Assembly: GCA_002360635.1 (NCBI GenBank)
Contig: DEQW01000002.1
Span: 124,001-188,000, forward strand
DNA length: 64,000 bases
Reading direction: 5' to 3'
Source of the DNA: Flavobacteriaceae bacterium UBA3356
GTDB lineage: Bacteria > Bacteroidota > Bacteroidia > Flavobacteriales > Flavobacteriaceae
Shown here: piece after piece, positions 52,225 to 59,772 of the stretch
How the letters are laid out: the number at the start of each line of letters is the position of its first letter
Numbering within the stretch: the stretch's first letter is position 1
Program-made: the position numbers and the translations under genes
Notes under the pieces: generated by a model
Told to the model about the DNA's origin: nothing
The model's input: the letters and a program-made list of their open reading frames with translations, nothing else
Databases searched by the model: none

Positions 52225-52344
52225 TTTTCTTTTTTTTTGAGTTAATAATAAATTAAACCAAAAGTCAAAATGCGCCTATTGGCGTACTTTATAAGAAAAA
52301 TGTTATTAAGAAGTGAGTAAACAATTTAAAAAAATTGTCTTGTC

Positions 52345-52461
52345 GTTATCTATCAAAAAATTTCCAATATTTGGACATTTTTGTAGAATGTAGCACCTTC
52401 TTTCAAGTGAAAGGGTTGCTAAGGCTTCATAGGGTCTATTCCCTCGGCCTTTCTTGATAAC
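52345..52461 (-). ncRNA. SAM-I riboswitch (S-box) controlling metY-metX-hom
   Basis: On the minus strand P1 is GTTATC (52461-52456) paired with GATAAC (52350-52345). The conserved core follows in order: AAGAAAGGCCGAGGGA, then ACCCTATGAAGCC, then AGCAACC, the short P3 hairpin CTTTC...GAAAG and AAGGTGCTACATTCTACA. These match the S-box consensus closely. About 120 nt separate it from the metY ATG. A weak A/T hairpin (52319-52338) lies after P1, but no convincing terminator is visible, so the mode of control is open. Confidence 0.95.
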
Positions 52462-52491
52462 ATTTCAATAAAGATTTGAACTTTGTGAGCA

Positions 52492-52523
52492 CAAAGATTG
52501 TTAAACATTTTTTGATATTCCAA
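52492..52523 (-). promoter_or_regulatory. Promoter of the metY operon
   Basis: On the minus strand TTG (52523-52521), a 21-nt spacer and AATCTTTG (52499-52492, one base off TAnnTTTG) lie about 30 nt upstream of the SAM-I P1 stem. Confidence 0.55.
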
Positions 52524-52578
52524 ATTTATTTCAATTTTTCTGAAAAAATTCCTTTTTTAAAATTCTATTTTTAATACT

Positions 52579-52586
52579 TATCTTTG
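52579..52586 (+). promoter_or_regulatory. -7 element of metK
   Basis: TATCTTTG, a perfect TAnnTTTG. The expected start of transcription, about 7 nt downstream, coincides with the 5' edge of the SAM-II-like aptamer, which supports both calls. Confidence 0.6.
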
Positions 52587-52591
52587 TCCGC

Positions 52592-52695
52592 TGAAAGAGG
52601 AAAGATTTGACTGATTGCAACCTCTGCTCAACTGGTTTAACTGAAGTTGAGACCCCGTATCAAGTACGGGGTTAAAAAATGCTAAAGGCAGTGTA
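52592..52695 (+). ncRNA. SAM-II-type riboswitch upstream of metK, with two extra hairpins
   Basis: P1 is AGAGG (52596-52600) with CCTCT (52621-52625). Between them lies AAAGATTTGACTGATTGCAA, matching the SAM-II pattern GATTT...TATTGCAA. The 3' half AAAAAATGCTAAAGGCAG (from 52674) matches AAATG-AGCTAAA. ACTG (52610-52613) can pair with CAGT (52689-52692) as the pseudoknot. Unlike compact SAM-II elements, two hairpins are inserted: CTCAACT/AGTTGAG and CCCCGTA/TACGGGG (about 52626-52672). Downstream GTCAAATCTT (52715-52724) is the exact complement of AAGATTTGAC in the aptamer (52602-52611), a likely switching strand. Confidence 0.8.
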
Positions 52696-52752
52696 AACTT
52701 CCTTCGACGCGTTCGTCAAATCTTCAGAATATAAAAATTTAAAAAGACCTTT

Positions 52753-54006
52753 ATGGCATACTTATTTACTTCAGAAAGTGTTTCTGAAGGACACCCAGAT
52801 AAAGTTGCAGATCAAATTAGCGACGCATTATTAGATCATTTTTTAGCTTTCGACCCCGAATCGAAAGTAGCCTGTGAAACCTTGGTAACAACAGGACAAG
52901 TAGTACTTGCCGGAGAGGTAAAAAGCGACACCTACTTAGATGTACAACATATTGCAAGGGATATAATTAATAAAATTGGTTACACAAAGGGAGCCTATCA
53001 ATTTAGTGGTGATTCTTGTGGTGTGATTTCATTGATTCACGAGCAATCACAAGATATTAATCAAGGCGTTGACCGCGAAAACAAAGAAGAGCAAGGTGCT
53101 GGTGATCAAGGAATGATGTTTGGTTATGCTACTAACGAAACGGAACATTATATGCCGTTAGCACTAGAAATTTCGCATACGATTCTTATTGAATTGGCGA
53201 AATTGCGCCGTGATGGAACCGAAATTCCATATTTGCGTCCTGATTCAAAAAGTCAAGTAACTATTGAATATAGCGACGACAATGTTCCGCAAAAAATAGT
53301 TTCCATCGTTTTATCAACTCAGCATGATGATTTTGATGAAGATGAAAAGATGTTGAACAAAATTAAAAAGGATATTATTGAAATTTTAATTCCGAAGGTA
53401 AAAGCGAAGTTACCTGAGTATGTTCAAAAACTGTTCAATGATGATATTGTTTACCACATAAACCCAACTGGAAAGTTTGTAATTGGTGGTCCTCACGGAG
53501 ATACTGGTTTAACGGGACGAAAAATAATAGTTGACACGTACGGCGGAAAAGGTGCCCACGGTGGTGGTGCTTTTAGTGGTAAAGACCCGAGTAAAGTTGA
53601 CCGAAGTGCTGCCTACGCGGCAAGACATATTGCTAAAAACTTAGTAGCTGCTGGCGTAGCTGAAGAAGTATTAATTCAAGTAAGCTATGCTATTGGTGTG
53701 GTAAAACCTACCTCAATATTAGTCAATACACACGGTACTTCTAAAATTGATTTAACCGATGGTGAAATTGCTAAAAAAGTAGCTGAAATTTTCGATATGC
53801 GCCCTGCAGCTATTGAAAAACGTTTAAAATTACGTAACCCTATTTATGTGGAAACCGCTGCTTATGGACATATGGGACGTATTCCAGAAACGGTAACCAA
53901 AATTTTTGAAAGCCCTTACAAAGGGACTATCAAAAAAGAAGTAGAGCTTTTTACCTGGGAAAAACTAGATTATGTAGATGCAGTGAGAAAAGCTTTTAAT
54001 CTATAA
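52753..54006 (+). CDS. metK: S-adenosylmethionine synthetase MetK
   Basis: Makes SAM from methionine and ATP. SVSEGHPDKVADQISDALLD at the start, GAGDQGMMFGYATNE near residue 116 and GGGAFSGKDPSKVDRSAAYAAR near residue 272 are the ATP/methionine and phosphate-binding motifs. Length 417 is typical. It is monocistronic: a SAM-II-type riboswitch lies upstream and a terminator follows, so its product probably represses its own gene. Confidence 0.97.
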   Translation: MAYLFTSESVSEGHPDKVADQISDALLDHFLAFDPESKVACETLVTTGQVVLAGEVKSDTYLDVQHIARDIINKIGYTKGAYQFSGDSCGVISLIHEQSQDINQGVDRENKEEQGAGDQGMMFGYATNETEHYMPLALEISHTILIELAKLRRDGTEIPYLRPDSKSQVTIEYSDDNVPQKIVSIVLSTQHDDFDEDEKMLNKIKKDIIEILIPKVKAKLPEYVQKLFNDDIVYHINPTGKFVIGGPHGDTGLTGRKIIVDTYGGKGAHGGGAFSGKDPSKVDRSAAYAARHIAKNLVAAGVAEEVLIQVSYAIGVVKPTSILVNTHGTSKIDLTDGEIAKKVAEIFDMRPAAIEKRLKLRNPIYVETAAYGHMGRIPETVTKIFESPYKGTIKKEVELFTWEKLDYVDAVRKAFNL

Positions 54007-54030
54007 AATTCAATTTATCGTATATATTCA

Positions 54031-54064
54031 AAGCCATCCTTTTTTACAGGATGGCTTTTTTTAT
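54031..54064 (+). terminator. Terminator after metK
   Basis: AAGCCATCCT (54031-54040) and AGGATGGCTT (54048-54057) form a 10-bp stem with a 7-nt loop followed by a T-run. Confidence 0.88.
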
Positions 54065-54084
54065 CTTTATAAAAACGATTGACT

Positions 54085-55746
54085 ATGAAAACATCAACTA
54101 TATTACTTATTTCTTTCTTTTTATTTTTTAGTTTCAATTTCACAGAAAGTCAAGCTCAAGAAGATAAAAAACCGCTTTGGGATACTTATGATGAAAGTGC
54201 TGAAATTGAAAGTCAGCAAAACCATACGAATCCAAGGATGCGTTATAAGTTAATTCAATCGAAGTTTTTAGACAAGAATAAGGTGTTTCAAGAATTAGCC
54301 ACAGCTGTTTCAGCTTTTTCCCAAACAAGATACGAGCAGTTAAAGCCATATATACTTGAAAAAGACATCCCCAGTATTCAACAAGCTATTTCCGAAGGCA
54401 CGTTTAGTTATGAAGAATTGACTCTTTTCTATTTAAAACGAATTTTCAACTACGAGTTAGACACAGAAAAAAGCCTTCATACCATTATTGCTTTAAACCC
54501 TAATATTCTTCAAGAAGCCAGAGAGCGTGATAAAAATAAAACTGGCAACCAGTATTCTGTATATGGGATGCCGATCCTGCTAAAAGACAACATCAATACA
54601 AAAAGTATGAACACAACGGCAGGAGCGAAAGTTCTAGAAGAAAATAGCCCTACAAAAGATGCGTTTATTGTTTCTCAGCTTAAAAGCAACGGTGCACTTA
54701 TTTTAGGAAAAGTAAATCTAAGCGAATGGGCGTATTATTTCTGTCAAGGTTGCCCATTGGGTTATAGCGCTATTGGTGGCCAAACACTCAATCCGTATGG
54801 TAGAAAACAATTTGAAACCGGCGGTAGCAGTGCCGGAAGCGGTACTGCAACAGCTGCAAATTATGCCGTTGCCGCGGTAGGAACCGAAACGGCGGGATCA
54901 ATTATTTCACCATCTGCGCAAAATTCCATTGTTGGCCTAAAGCCTACGGTTGGTGTATTAAGCAGAAGTGGTATTGTCCCTATTTCGCATACACTAGACA
55001 CACCTGGACCGATGACCAAAAATATAGTTGACAACGCTATTTTGATGAACGCCATGACTGGTAAAGACAAAGAAGATGCTAGTAGTGTTTCGGTTTCTGA
55101 AGAATATATTGATGCTGTTAAAAAGACTTCAATAAAAGGAAAGCGACTTGGTGTTATAAAAAGTTTGGTTTCAGATTCTATATATGCTACTACTATTAAA
55201 AAATTAAAAAACGTAGGGGCCGAAATTATAGAAATCACACCACCTGAAACTTCATTAGATGGTTTTTTGACACTTCTAAATCTTGAAATGAAAGAAGACC
55301 TTCCAAAGTATTTAGATGAATATGCTTCAAGAAACATACAAGTTAATAATCTTGAAGAAGTGATGACTTTCAATAAAAAAGATAGCTTGAGCTACATGCC
55401 CTATAACCAAGGTATTTTTGACGGTATTATGGCTGATACAACCTCAGCAAAATCATTTCAGAAAATAAAAGCCAATTTAAAAGAGCAAGGCACTGTTTTT
55501 TTCCAAAAACCTATAACAGAACATAACTTGGATGCGATTTTATCCATTAACAATTACCATAGTGCCCAAGCGGCTGTTGGCCTACACCCCTGTTTAACCA
55601 TACCAATGGGGTATAAAAATAATGGTGAACCAATAGGTTTAACCCTTATTGCTTCACCATTCTCTGAAGTTACTTTATATTCAGTTGGTTCTGCCGTAGA
55701 AAAAATATTAAATAGCAGAAAAATGCCCGATCAATACGCTCATTAA
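54085..55746 (+). CDS. Exported amidase-signature family enzyme
   Basis: A 553-residue amidase with signal peptide (MKTSTILLISFFLFFSFNFTESQAQ) and start at the ATG 54085; a TTG 6 nt upstream opens the frame but is unlikely. The Ser-cisSer-Lys triad is visible: Lys in MPILLKDNINT, cis-Ser in FETGGSSAGSGTAT and the nucleophile Ser in GTETAGSIISPSA. An extra N-terminal segment of ~100 residues after the signal is not part of the family core. The substrate is unknown; export suggests a peptide or polymer amide. It ends in a 4-nt overlap with the convergent gene. Confidence 0.9.
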   Translation: MKTSTILLISFFLFFSFNFTESQAQEDKKPLWDTYDESAEIESQQNHTNPRMRYKLIQSKFLDKNKVFQELATAVSAFSQTRYEQLKPYILEKDIPSIQQAISEGTFSYEELTLFYLKRIFNYELDTEKSLHTIIALNPNILQEARERDKNKTGNQYSVYGMPILLKDNINTKSMNTTAGAKVLEENSPTKDAFIVSQLKSNGALILGKVNLSEWAYYFCQGCPLGYSAIGGQTLNPYGRKQFETGGSSAGSGTATAANYAVAAVGTETAGSIISPSAQNSIVGLKPTVGVLSRSGIVPISHTLDTPGPMTKNIVDNAILMNAMTGKDKEDASSVSVSEEYIDAVKKTSIKGKRLGVIKSLVSDSIYATTIKKLKNVGAEIIEITPPETSLDGFLTLLNLEMKEDLPKYLDEYASRNIQVNNLEEVMTFNKKDSLSYMPYNQGIFDGIMADTTSAKSFQKIKANLKEQGTVFFQKPITEHNLDAILSINNYHSAQAAVGLHPCLTIPMGYKNNGEPIGLTLIASPFSEVTLYSVGSAVEKILNSRKMPDQYAH

Positions 55747-56660
55747 TTTGCAGCGTCTATGGCCAAATTGTTTAAAGCACTTTTAATTTGTTGTAGTGTA
55801 TCTTCGTTTCCTGTAATCCCGTGTCTTTCACTTAGAAAATCAGGATTATTATAAGAAATATTTACGGTGCCATCTTCTTTTTCCCAAACTAATATTTTCT
55901 GCGGTAAATCTATAGCAGTAGTTTGTGAATTTTTCATCAAAGGTGTCCCTAATTCTGGGTTTCCGAAGATTATAACCCTACTAGGATTTAATGTCAATCC
56001 AACTGTTTCTGCATTGGCTTGGTGATCCAGTTCTGCAAAAAGATTAAGTGCAGAATTGTCCACAACTGCATTTCGTAAATTATTGTAAGTGGCATTAAAA
56101 TCGTTATTACTGGCAACGGTAATAATACCATCCTTATTGGTGATTCCGGTACTAGAATTTTCTGTGACCGAACCATTAGTAGCATTTTCAGTAAAACTGG
56201 CAAGTGCTCCCTTAATTTGTTGTAATGTAGAAGCCCCTCCAACTCCTGAATGTCTCGCGGCTAAATATTCTGTTCCGTTGTAAGTAACAAAGGTATTCTT
56301 GTCTGAATCTTCATAAACCAACATTTTTTGAGGTAAATCTAACCCAGCCAATTGATTTTCTTGCATTAGAGGGGTTCCTAAAGCGGGATTTCCGAAGAAT
56401 ATAACCCTTGTGTCTCGCAAGGTTTTATTAATACTTTGGGCATTTGCCGTATGATTTACTTCGGCTACTATTGAAATATTTGAATTTGTCTGTAATTCAC
56501 TTCGCAACGAATTGTAGGTTGCCGTAAAATCCGTATCGCTTACTGCATAAGCCAAACCTGGGGTTTGAGGGTTATTAATTACCTGTGCATTATCATCATC
56601 ACTACTGCAAGCAAAAATTACGGTAGATAGTGCAAGTATTAAAAGCTTTTTCATATTCAA
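55743..56660 (-). CDS. Lipoprotein with two DUF302 domains
   Basis: A 305-residue lipoprotein. The signal peptide (MKKLLILALSTVIFAC, from the second Met at 56654) ends in Cys followed by SSDDDN, the acidic pattern linked to surface export in Bacteroidota. Two DUF302 repeats follow (about 40-160 and 180-295). Each has the sequence order FTATYNSLR or FNATYNNLR, VIFFGNP or VIIFGNP, GTPLM, DLPQK and LQQIK. DUF302 is of unknown function; some members are linked to heme or redox settings. Internal duplication is clear. Confidence 0.87.
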   Translation of the reverse strand: MNMKKLLILALSTVIFACSSDDDNAQVINNPQTPGLAYAVSDTDFTATYNSLRSELQTNSNISIVAEVNHTANAQSINKTLRDTRVIFFGNPALGTPLMQENQLAGLDLPQKMLVYEDSDKNTFVTYNGTEYLAARHSGVGGASTLQQIKGALASFTENATNGSVTENSSTGITNKDGIITVASNNDFNATYNNLRNAVVDNSALNLFAELDHQANAETVGLTLNPSRVIIFGNPELGTPLMKNSQTTAIDLPQKILVWEKEDGTVNISYNNPDFLSERHGITGNEDTLQQIKSALNNLAIDAAN

Positions 56661-56781
56661 GGTTTAATTTGTTATTTGGGTTAAAATACAAAATTGTAAA
56701 ATCTTATATGCTATTTATTAAGCCTTAACAAGACTTTATCATTATACCCTTAACGTGAAAACCTGAATTTTTATTTGAAAG

Positions 56782-57432
56782 TTAAATAATATTATGCCGT
56801 TTGGCTTTTTGTACAGCTTCTATTTTGCTGTGTACCTGTAGTTTTTTGTAACTATTTTCAATATGCTTACGAACCGTGCTTGGCGACAAAAAAAGATTGT
56901 CTGCAATGGCAGTATAACTAAGACCTTTACTTAATTGCTCTAAAACTTCTACTTCCCGTTTTGATAATGAAATTTCTTCCTTGTCTTTTAAATTATCAAT
57001 ATCAATAGGGTTACGTAAAAGTTTTAAGGTCTTTAAAGCTATGGAAGGATTCATAGCTGCCCCGCCAGATAAGGTTTCTTTTATTCCTTTATAGAGCTCT
57101 TCTGGGTTTATTTCTTTTAAAAGATAACCATCGGCTCCAGCTTTTATAGCGTTAAAAATATGTTCGTCATTATCGAAAGCGGTAAGCATGATAATTTTAA
57201 TTTGCGGATATTTTTGTTTCACCATTTGCGTGGTTTCAATTCCGTTTAAAACCGGCATTTCAATATCCATTAAAATGATGTCAAGATTATGGTTTTCTTC
57301 TAACTTAGTAAGTAATTCACTTCCGTTAAGAGCAGTATGCTTTATTTCAATTTCATCAAAAAAAGAGAGTTTTTCTTTAATGGCATGAATTAAAAACGAA
57401 TTATCATCAACAATAGAAACTTTAATGTTCAT
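56782..57432 (-). CDS. NarL/LuxR-family response regulator
   Basis: A 216-residue regulator with an intact receiver: acidic pair D9-D10 (SIVDDN), phosphoacceptor D56 (ILMDIEMPVLNG), Thr in IIMLTAF and Lys in GYLLKEINPEEL. The C-terminal LuxR domain reads LSKREVEVLEQLSKGLSYTAIADNLFLSPSTVRKHIENSYKKL. It lies 70 nt after the histidine kinase gene with its own promoter and palindromic site in that gap (57459-57506). It probably binds that palindrome and three identical-type sites farther upstream. Confidence 0.94.
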   Translation of the reverse strand: MNIKVSIVDDNSFLIHAIKEKLSFFDEIEIKHTALNGSELLTKLEENHNLDIILMDIEMPVLNGIETTQMVKQKYPQIKIIMLTAFDNDEHIFNAIKAGADGYLLKEINPEELYKGIKETLSGGAAMNPSIALKTLKLLRNPIDIDNLKDKEEISLSKREVEVLEQLSKGLSYTAIADNLFLSPSTVRKHIENSYKKLQVHSKIEAVQKAKRHNII

Positions 57433-57458
57433 AGGTAGTTAGTTGTACTAAAGATACT

Positions 57459-57506
57459 TAAAAGTATGTAATTATGACCTTAAAAAATATAAGGCAGTTG
57501 CCTTAC
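57459..57506 (-). promoter_or_regulatory. Palindromic operator plus -7 box before the response regulator (site D)
   Basis: GGCAGTTGCC (57493-57502) in the context ATAAGGCAGTTGCCTTAC, then exactly 26 nt, then TACTTTTA on the minus strand (57466-57459). The operator overlaps the last codon of the kinase gene. It is the variant copy of a four-member set (A, B, C, D). Confidence 0.7.
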
Positions 57507-59269
57507 TTTTTTACAGAACGATATTTCGGAACCTTAAGTTCGATGTTTGTTCCTTTATTTACGTTAGATTGAAACTCAATATTTCCTTCTAAATCTTGAG
57601 CTCTTTTTTTCATATTGTTAAGGCCATTTCCTTGTTGTATTTCAGTTATGTTAAAACCCTTTCCGTTGTCTGAAATAGTTATAAGAAACTTATTCTGTTC
57701 TTCGGAAATAGCTACTGAAATGTTATTTGCATCTGCATATTTCAAAGCATTGTTAACCGATTCTTGTATAATACGATAGATATTCATCCCAGCTACCGAA
57801 GTAAAAGTATGTTCGGTTGAAATAGTTTCTGAAACCTGGAAAGTAAAATCAACCCCTTTTGAAGCAGCGCTCGCTTGGTTTATAAAATTGGTAATGCGGG
57901 CCTGTAGGTCTTCAAAAGTGATGGATTCCTTATTCATCGCCCAAATTGTATCACGTAATTCGTAGATAGTCTGTGACGTGAACGAGCTTATATTGGTCAG
58001 TTTGTCTTTTGTCTTTTGAGTAGCATTTTTAAGCCCGAACTTCAAATTGTCTATCGACGAAATAATGAAAGTAAGCTGTGCGCCAATGTTATCGTGTAAG
58101 TCACGAGAAATTCTAAGGCGTTGTTCTTGCAGTCGGTTTTGTGTTTCAATTTTGGCGAGCGCAGTTTTTAACTCGCCTTCTTTTTTAAGTTGACGATTTT
58201 TCAGTTTTTGTTGGTTGTAGAATAGGTAGCCTAACAATCCTAACAGAAAAGCGAGACCTAAACTTCCGTAAATAAGCGTGTTTTTCTGTTCTAATTCTAG
58301 TTCACGCTCTGCTAATTCTTTTTCTTTTTTTTCAGTTTCATATTCAATAGAAAGTTCTGCTATTTTTTTTTGAACCTCTGTGTTGTGAATACTATCCTTT
58401 ATAGCGAGATATTTTTCAAAGTAAAATAGCGCAGAGTCTGCTTTATTCTGACTTTTAAATATATCGGAAAGGGTTTTATAGTTGTATTGGGTAAGGTTTC
58501 TATATTCTTTTTTCAGTGAAATAGGCAGTGATTTTTTAATATTTAAAATGGCTTCGTCATATTTTTCTTCCGCCATAAAAACTTCGCCAATTTGCGTATG
58601 ATTTTCTGCTATCCCGATAGAATCTTCCATTTTTAAACGGGCTTGAAGTGATTGGTTAAAATACTCTTTGGCTTTACCAAACTTTTTTTGCAAACCATAA
58701 ACTCCAGCTATATTACTTATGCTGTATGGAATCCCGATGGAATCATTTTGTTCTTTTTTAATTTTTAATCCCTTGTTATAAAAATAAAGGGCGCTATCCA
58801 ATTGGTTCTGAATTTCTTTTAAAACCCCATAATTGTTGTAAATATCCTTTAAAACTGAATCATAGTTATTTTCTTCAGCGACTGATTTCCCCCTTTGCAT
58901 ATAGGCTTGAGCCTTTTCCATATCATTATATTTCATGCTATAGCCCAATTCAGCATACCGGTATGCTACTTGGTCATTTAGACCTAGTTTTTCGTATAAT
59001 TTAACCCCCTCAAGCCCATATTGTGCACTTTTATCGTAAACCCCTTGATAGGAATAAGCTAATGAAAGTTTTGAGTAGGCATCGGCTGTACCTTTTTCAT
59101 AGGAAATTTTTCGTGCGTTCTCAGCGTTGACTTTATATAATTTTATAAGAGAGTCTTTAGGAATATTTAATCCTTGAACATATAAATTATTAATAGAGTC
59201 TATAGTTTGCTTGTTTTGTGAAAGTGCTACTGAAGAAACCAAAAAAATGAGACTCAATACTTTTTTCAT
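57503..59269 (-). CDS. TPR sensor histidine kinase (HisKA_3 type)
   Basis: A 588-residue kinase from the ATG at 59269 (MKKVLSLIFLVSSVALSQN signal peptide); the frame opens 18 nt earlier. Residues ~30-320 are tetratricopeptide-like repeats outside the membrane. One transmembrane helix follows (YGSLGLAFLLGLLGYLF), then a coiled coil and the transmitter: H box ISRDLHDNIGAQLTFI, N box VNNALKYADA, and G boxes DNGKGFN and GNGLNNMKKRA. It pairs with the adjacent NarL-type regulator. Together with the small gene upstream it is probably driven from site A. Confidence 0.93.
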   Translation of the reverse strand: MKKVLSLIFLVSSVALSQNKQTIDSINNLYVQGLNIPKDSLIKLYKVNAENARKISYEKGTADAYSKLSLAYSYQGVYDKSAQYGLEGVKLYEKLGLNDQVAYRYAELGYSMKYNDMEKAQAYMQRGKSVAEENNYDSVLKDIYNNYGVLKEIQNQLDSALYFYNKGLKIKKEQNDSIGIPYSISNIAGVYGLQKKFGKAKEYFNQSLQARLKMEDSIGIAENHTQIGEVFMAEEKYDEAILNIKKSLPISLKKEYRNLTQYNYKTLSDIFKSQNKADSALFYFEKYLAIKDSIHNTEVQKKIAELSIEYETEKKEKELAERELELEQKNTLIYGSLGLAFLLGLLGYLFYNQQKLKNRQLKKEGELKTALAKIETQNRLQEQRLRISRDLHDNIGAQLTFIISSIDNLKFGLKNATQKTKDKLTNISSFTSQTIYELRDTIWAMNKESITFEDLQARITNFINQASAASKGVDFTFQVSETISTEHTFTSVAGMNIYRIIQESVNNALKYADANNISVAISEEQNKFLITISDNGKGFNITEIQQGNGLNNMKKRAQDLEGNIEFQSNVNKGTNIELKVPKYRSVKK

Positions 59270-59358
59270 GTTCAAATTTTTTCTCAACTAAAGATATTAA
59301 TTTTAAGTAAATGAAATAGTTATAATTGTATTTTACAGATGAAGAGCTTTAATTAAAC

Positions 59359-59598
59359 TTATAATTCAATACTTTCCTGAATAAACAATGCTTCACTCAA
59401 ATTGTATTTCAAAAAGTTATAGGCAGCCAAGTTTCTCTTCCTAATATTGATTTGATTTTGGTTTTCTTCAATCCTAATTTTTAATTGAATTACATATTCT
59501 TCTTGTATACTTTTAAGTTGTTTATTTTTTAAATAAAACAAAAGCAATACCCCTGTCACTAAAAAGATAAAAGCTGATATAATTGTGACTGAAAGCAT
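59359..59598 (-). CDS. Small membrane protein upstream of the histidine kinase
   Basis: A 79-residue protein with an N-terminal transmembrane helix (IISAFIFLVTGVLLLFYL) and a charged helical remainder (LKSIQEEYVIQLKIRIEENQNQINIRKRN), possibly a coiled coil. I recognise no family. That it is a real gene is supported by site A (palindrome, 26 nt, -7 box) placed 18 nt before its ATG at the -7 side, and by its position 72-90 nt before the kinase. It could be an accessory subunit of the sensor. Confidence 0.6.
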   Translation of the reverse strand: MLSVTIISAFIFLVTGVLLLFYLKNKQLKSIQEEYVIQLKIRIEENQNQINIRKRNLAAYNFLKYNLSEALFIQESIEL

Positions 59599-59615
59599 GT
59601 GAAACTCAATTTTTA

Positions 59616-59663
59616 TAAAATTACAGAGAAACTGATTTTGAAACCATACGGCAATTGCCCTAT
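59616..59663 (-). promoter_or_regulatory. Palindromic operator plus -7 box (site A)
   Basis: ATACGGCAATTGCCCTAT (59646-59663) carries the core GGCAATTGCC (59650-59659). Exactly 26 nt separate the core from TAATTTTA on the minus strand (59623-59616). It precedes the small membrane protein and the kinase. Confidence 0.75.
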
Positions 59664-59670
59664 TTAACTA

Positions 59671-59706
59671 AAAAACAAAACCCCAATCTAAAAAAAGACG
59701 GGGTTT
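59671..59706 (-). terminator. Terminator after the beta-propeller gene
   Basis: AAACCCC (59678-59684) and GGGGTTT (59700-59706) form a stem with a long T-rich loop; on the minus strand T-rich sequence follows. A second weak hairpin (ACCTG...CAGGT, about 59717-59735) lies between it and the gene stop. Confidence 0.65.
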
Positions 59707-59772
59707 CATAATTGGCTTTACCTGCTCCTCAATCAGGTTTGGCCTGAAATTAACTTGGTTGGCTAATTTGAT

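Noticed and set aside
52319..52342. Intrinsic terminator as expression platform of the SAM-I riboswitch
   Set aside because: The only hairpin after P1 is a 7-bp A/T stem (ACAATTT/AAATTGT) without a T-tract, too weak to claim.
54861..55373. 170-codon minus-strand frame opposite the amidase
   Set aside because: Lies wholly inside the conserved amidase core; Ser-rich, low-information translation typical of an antisense shadow.
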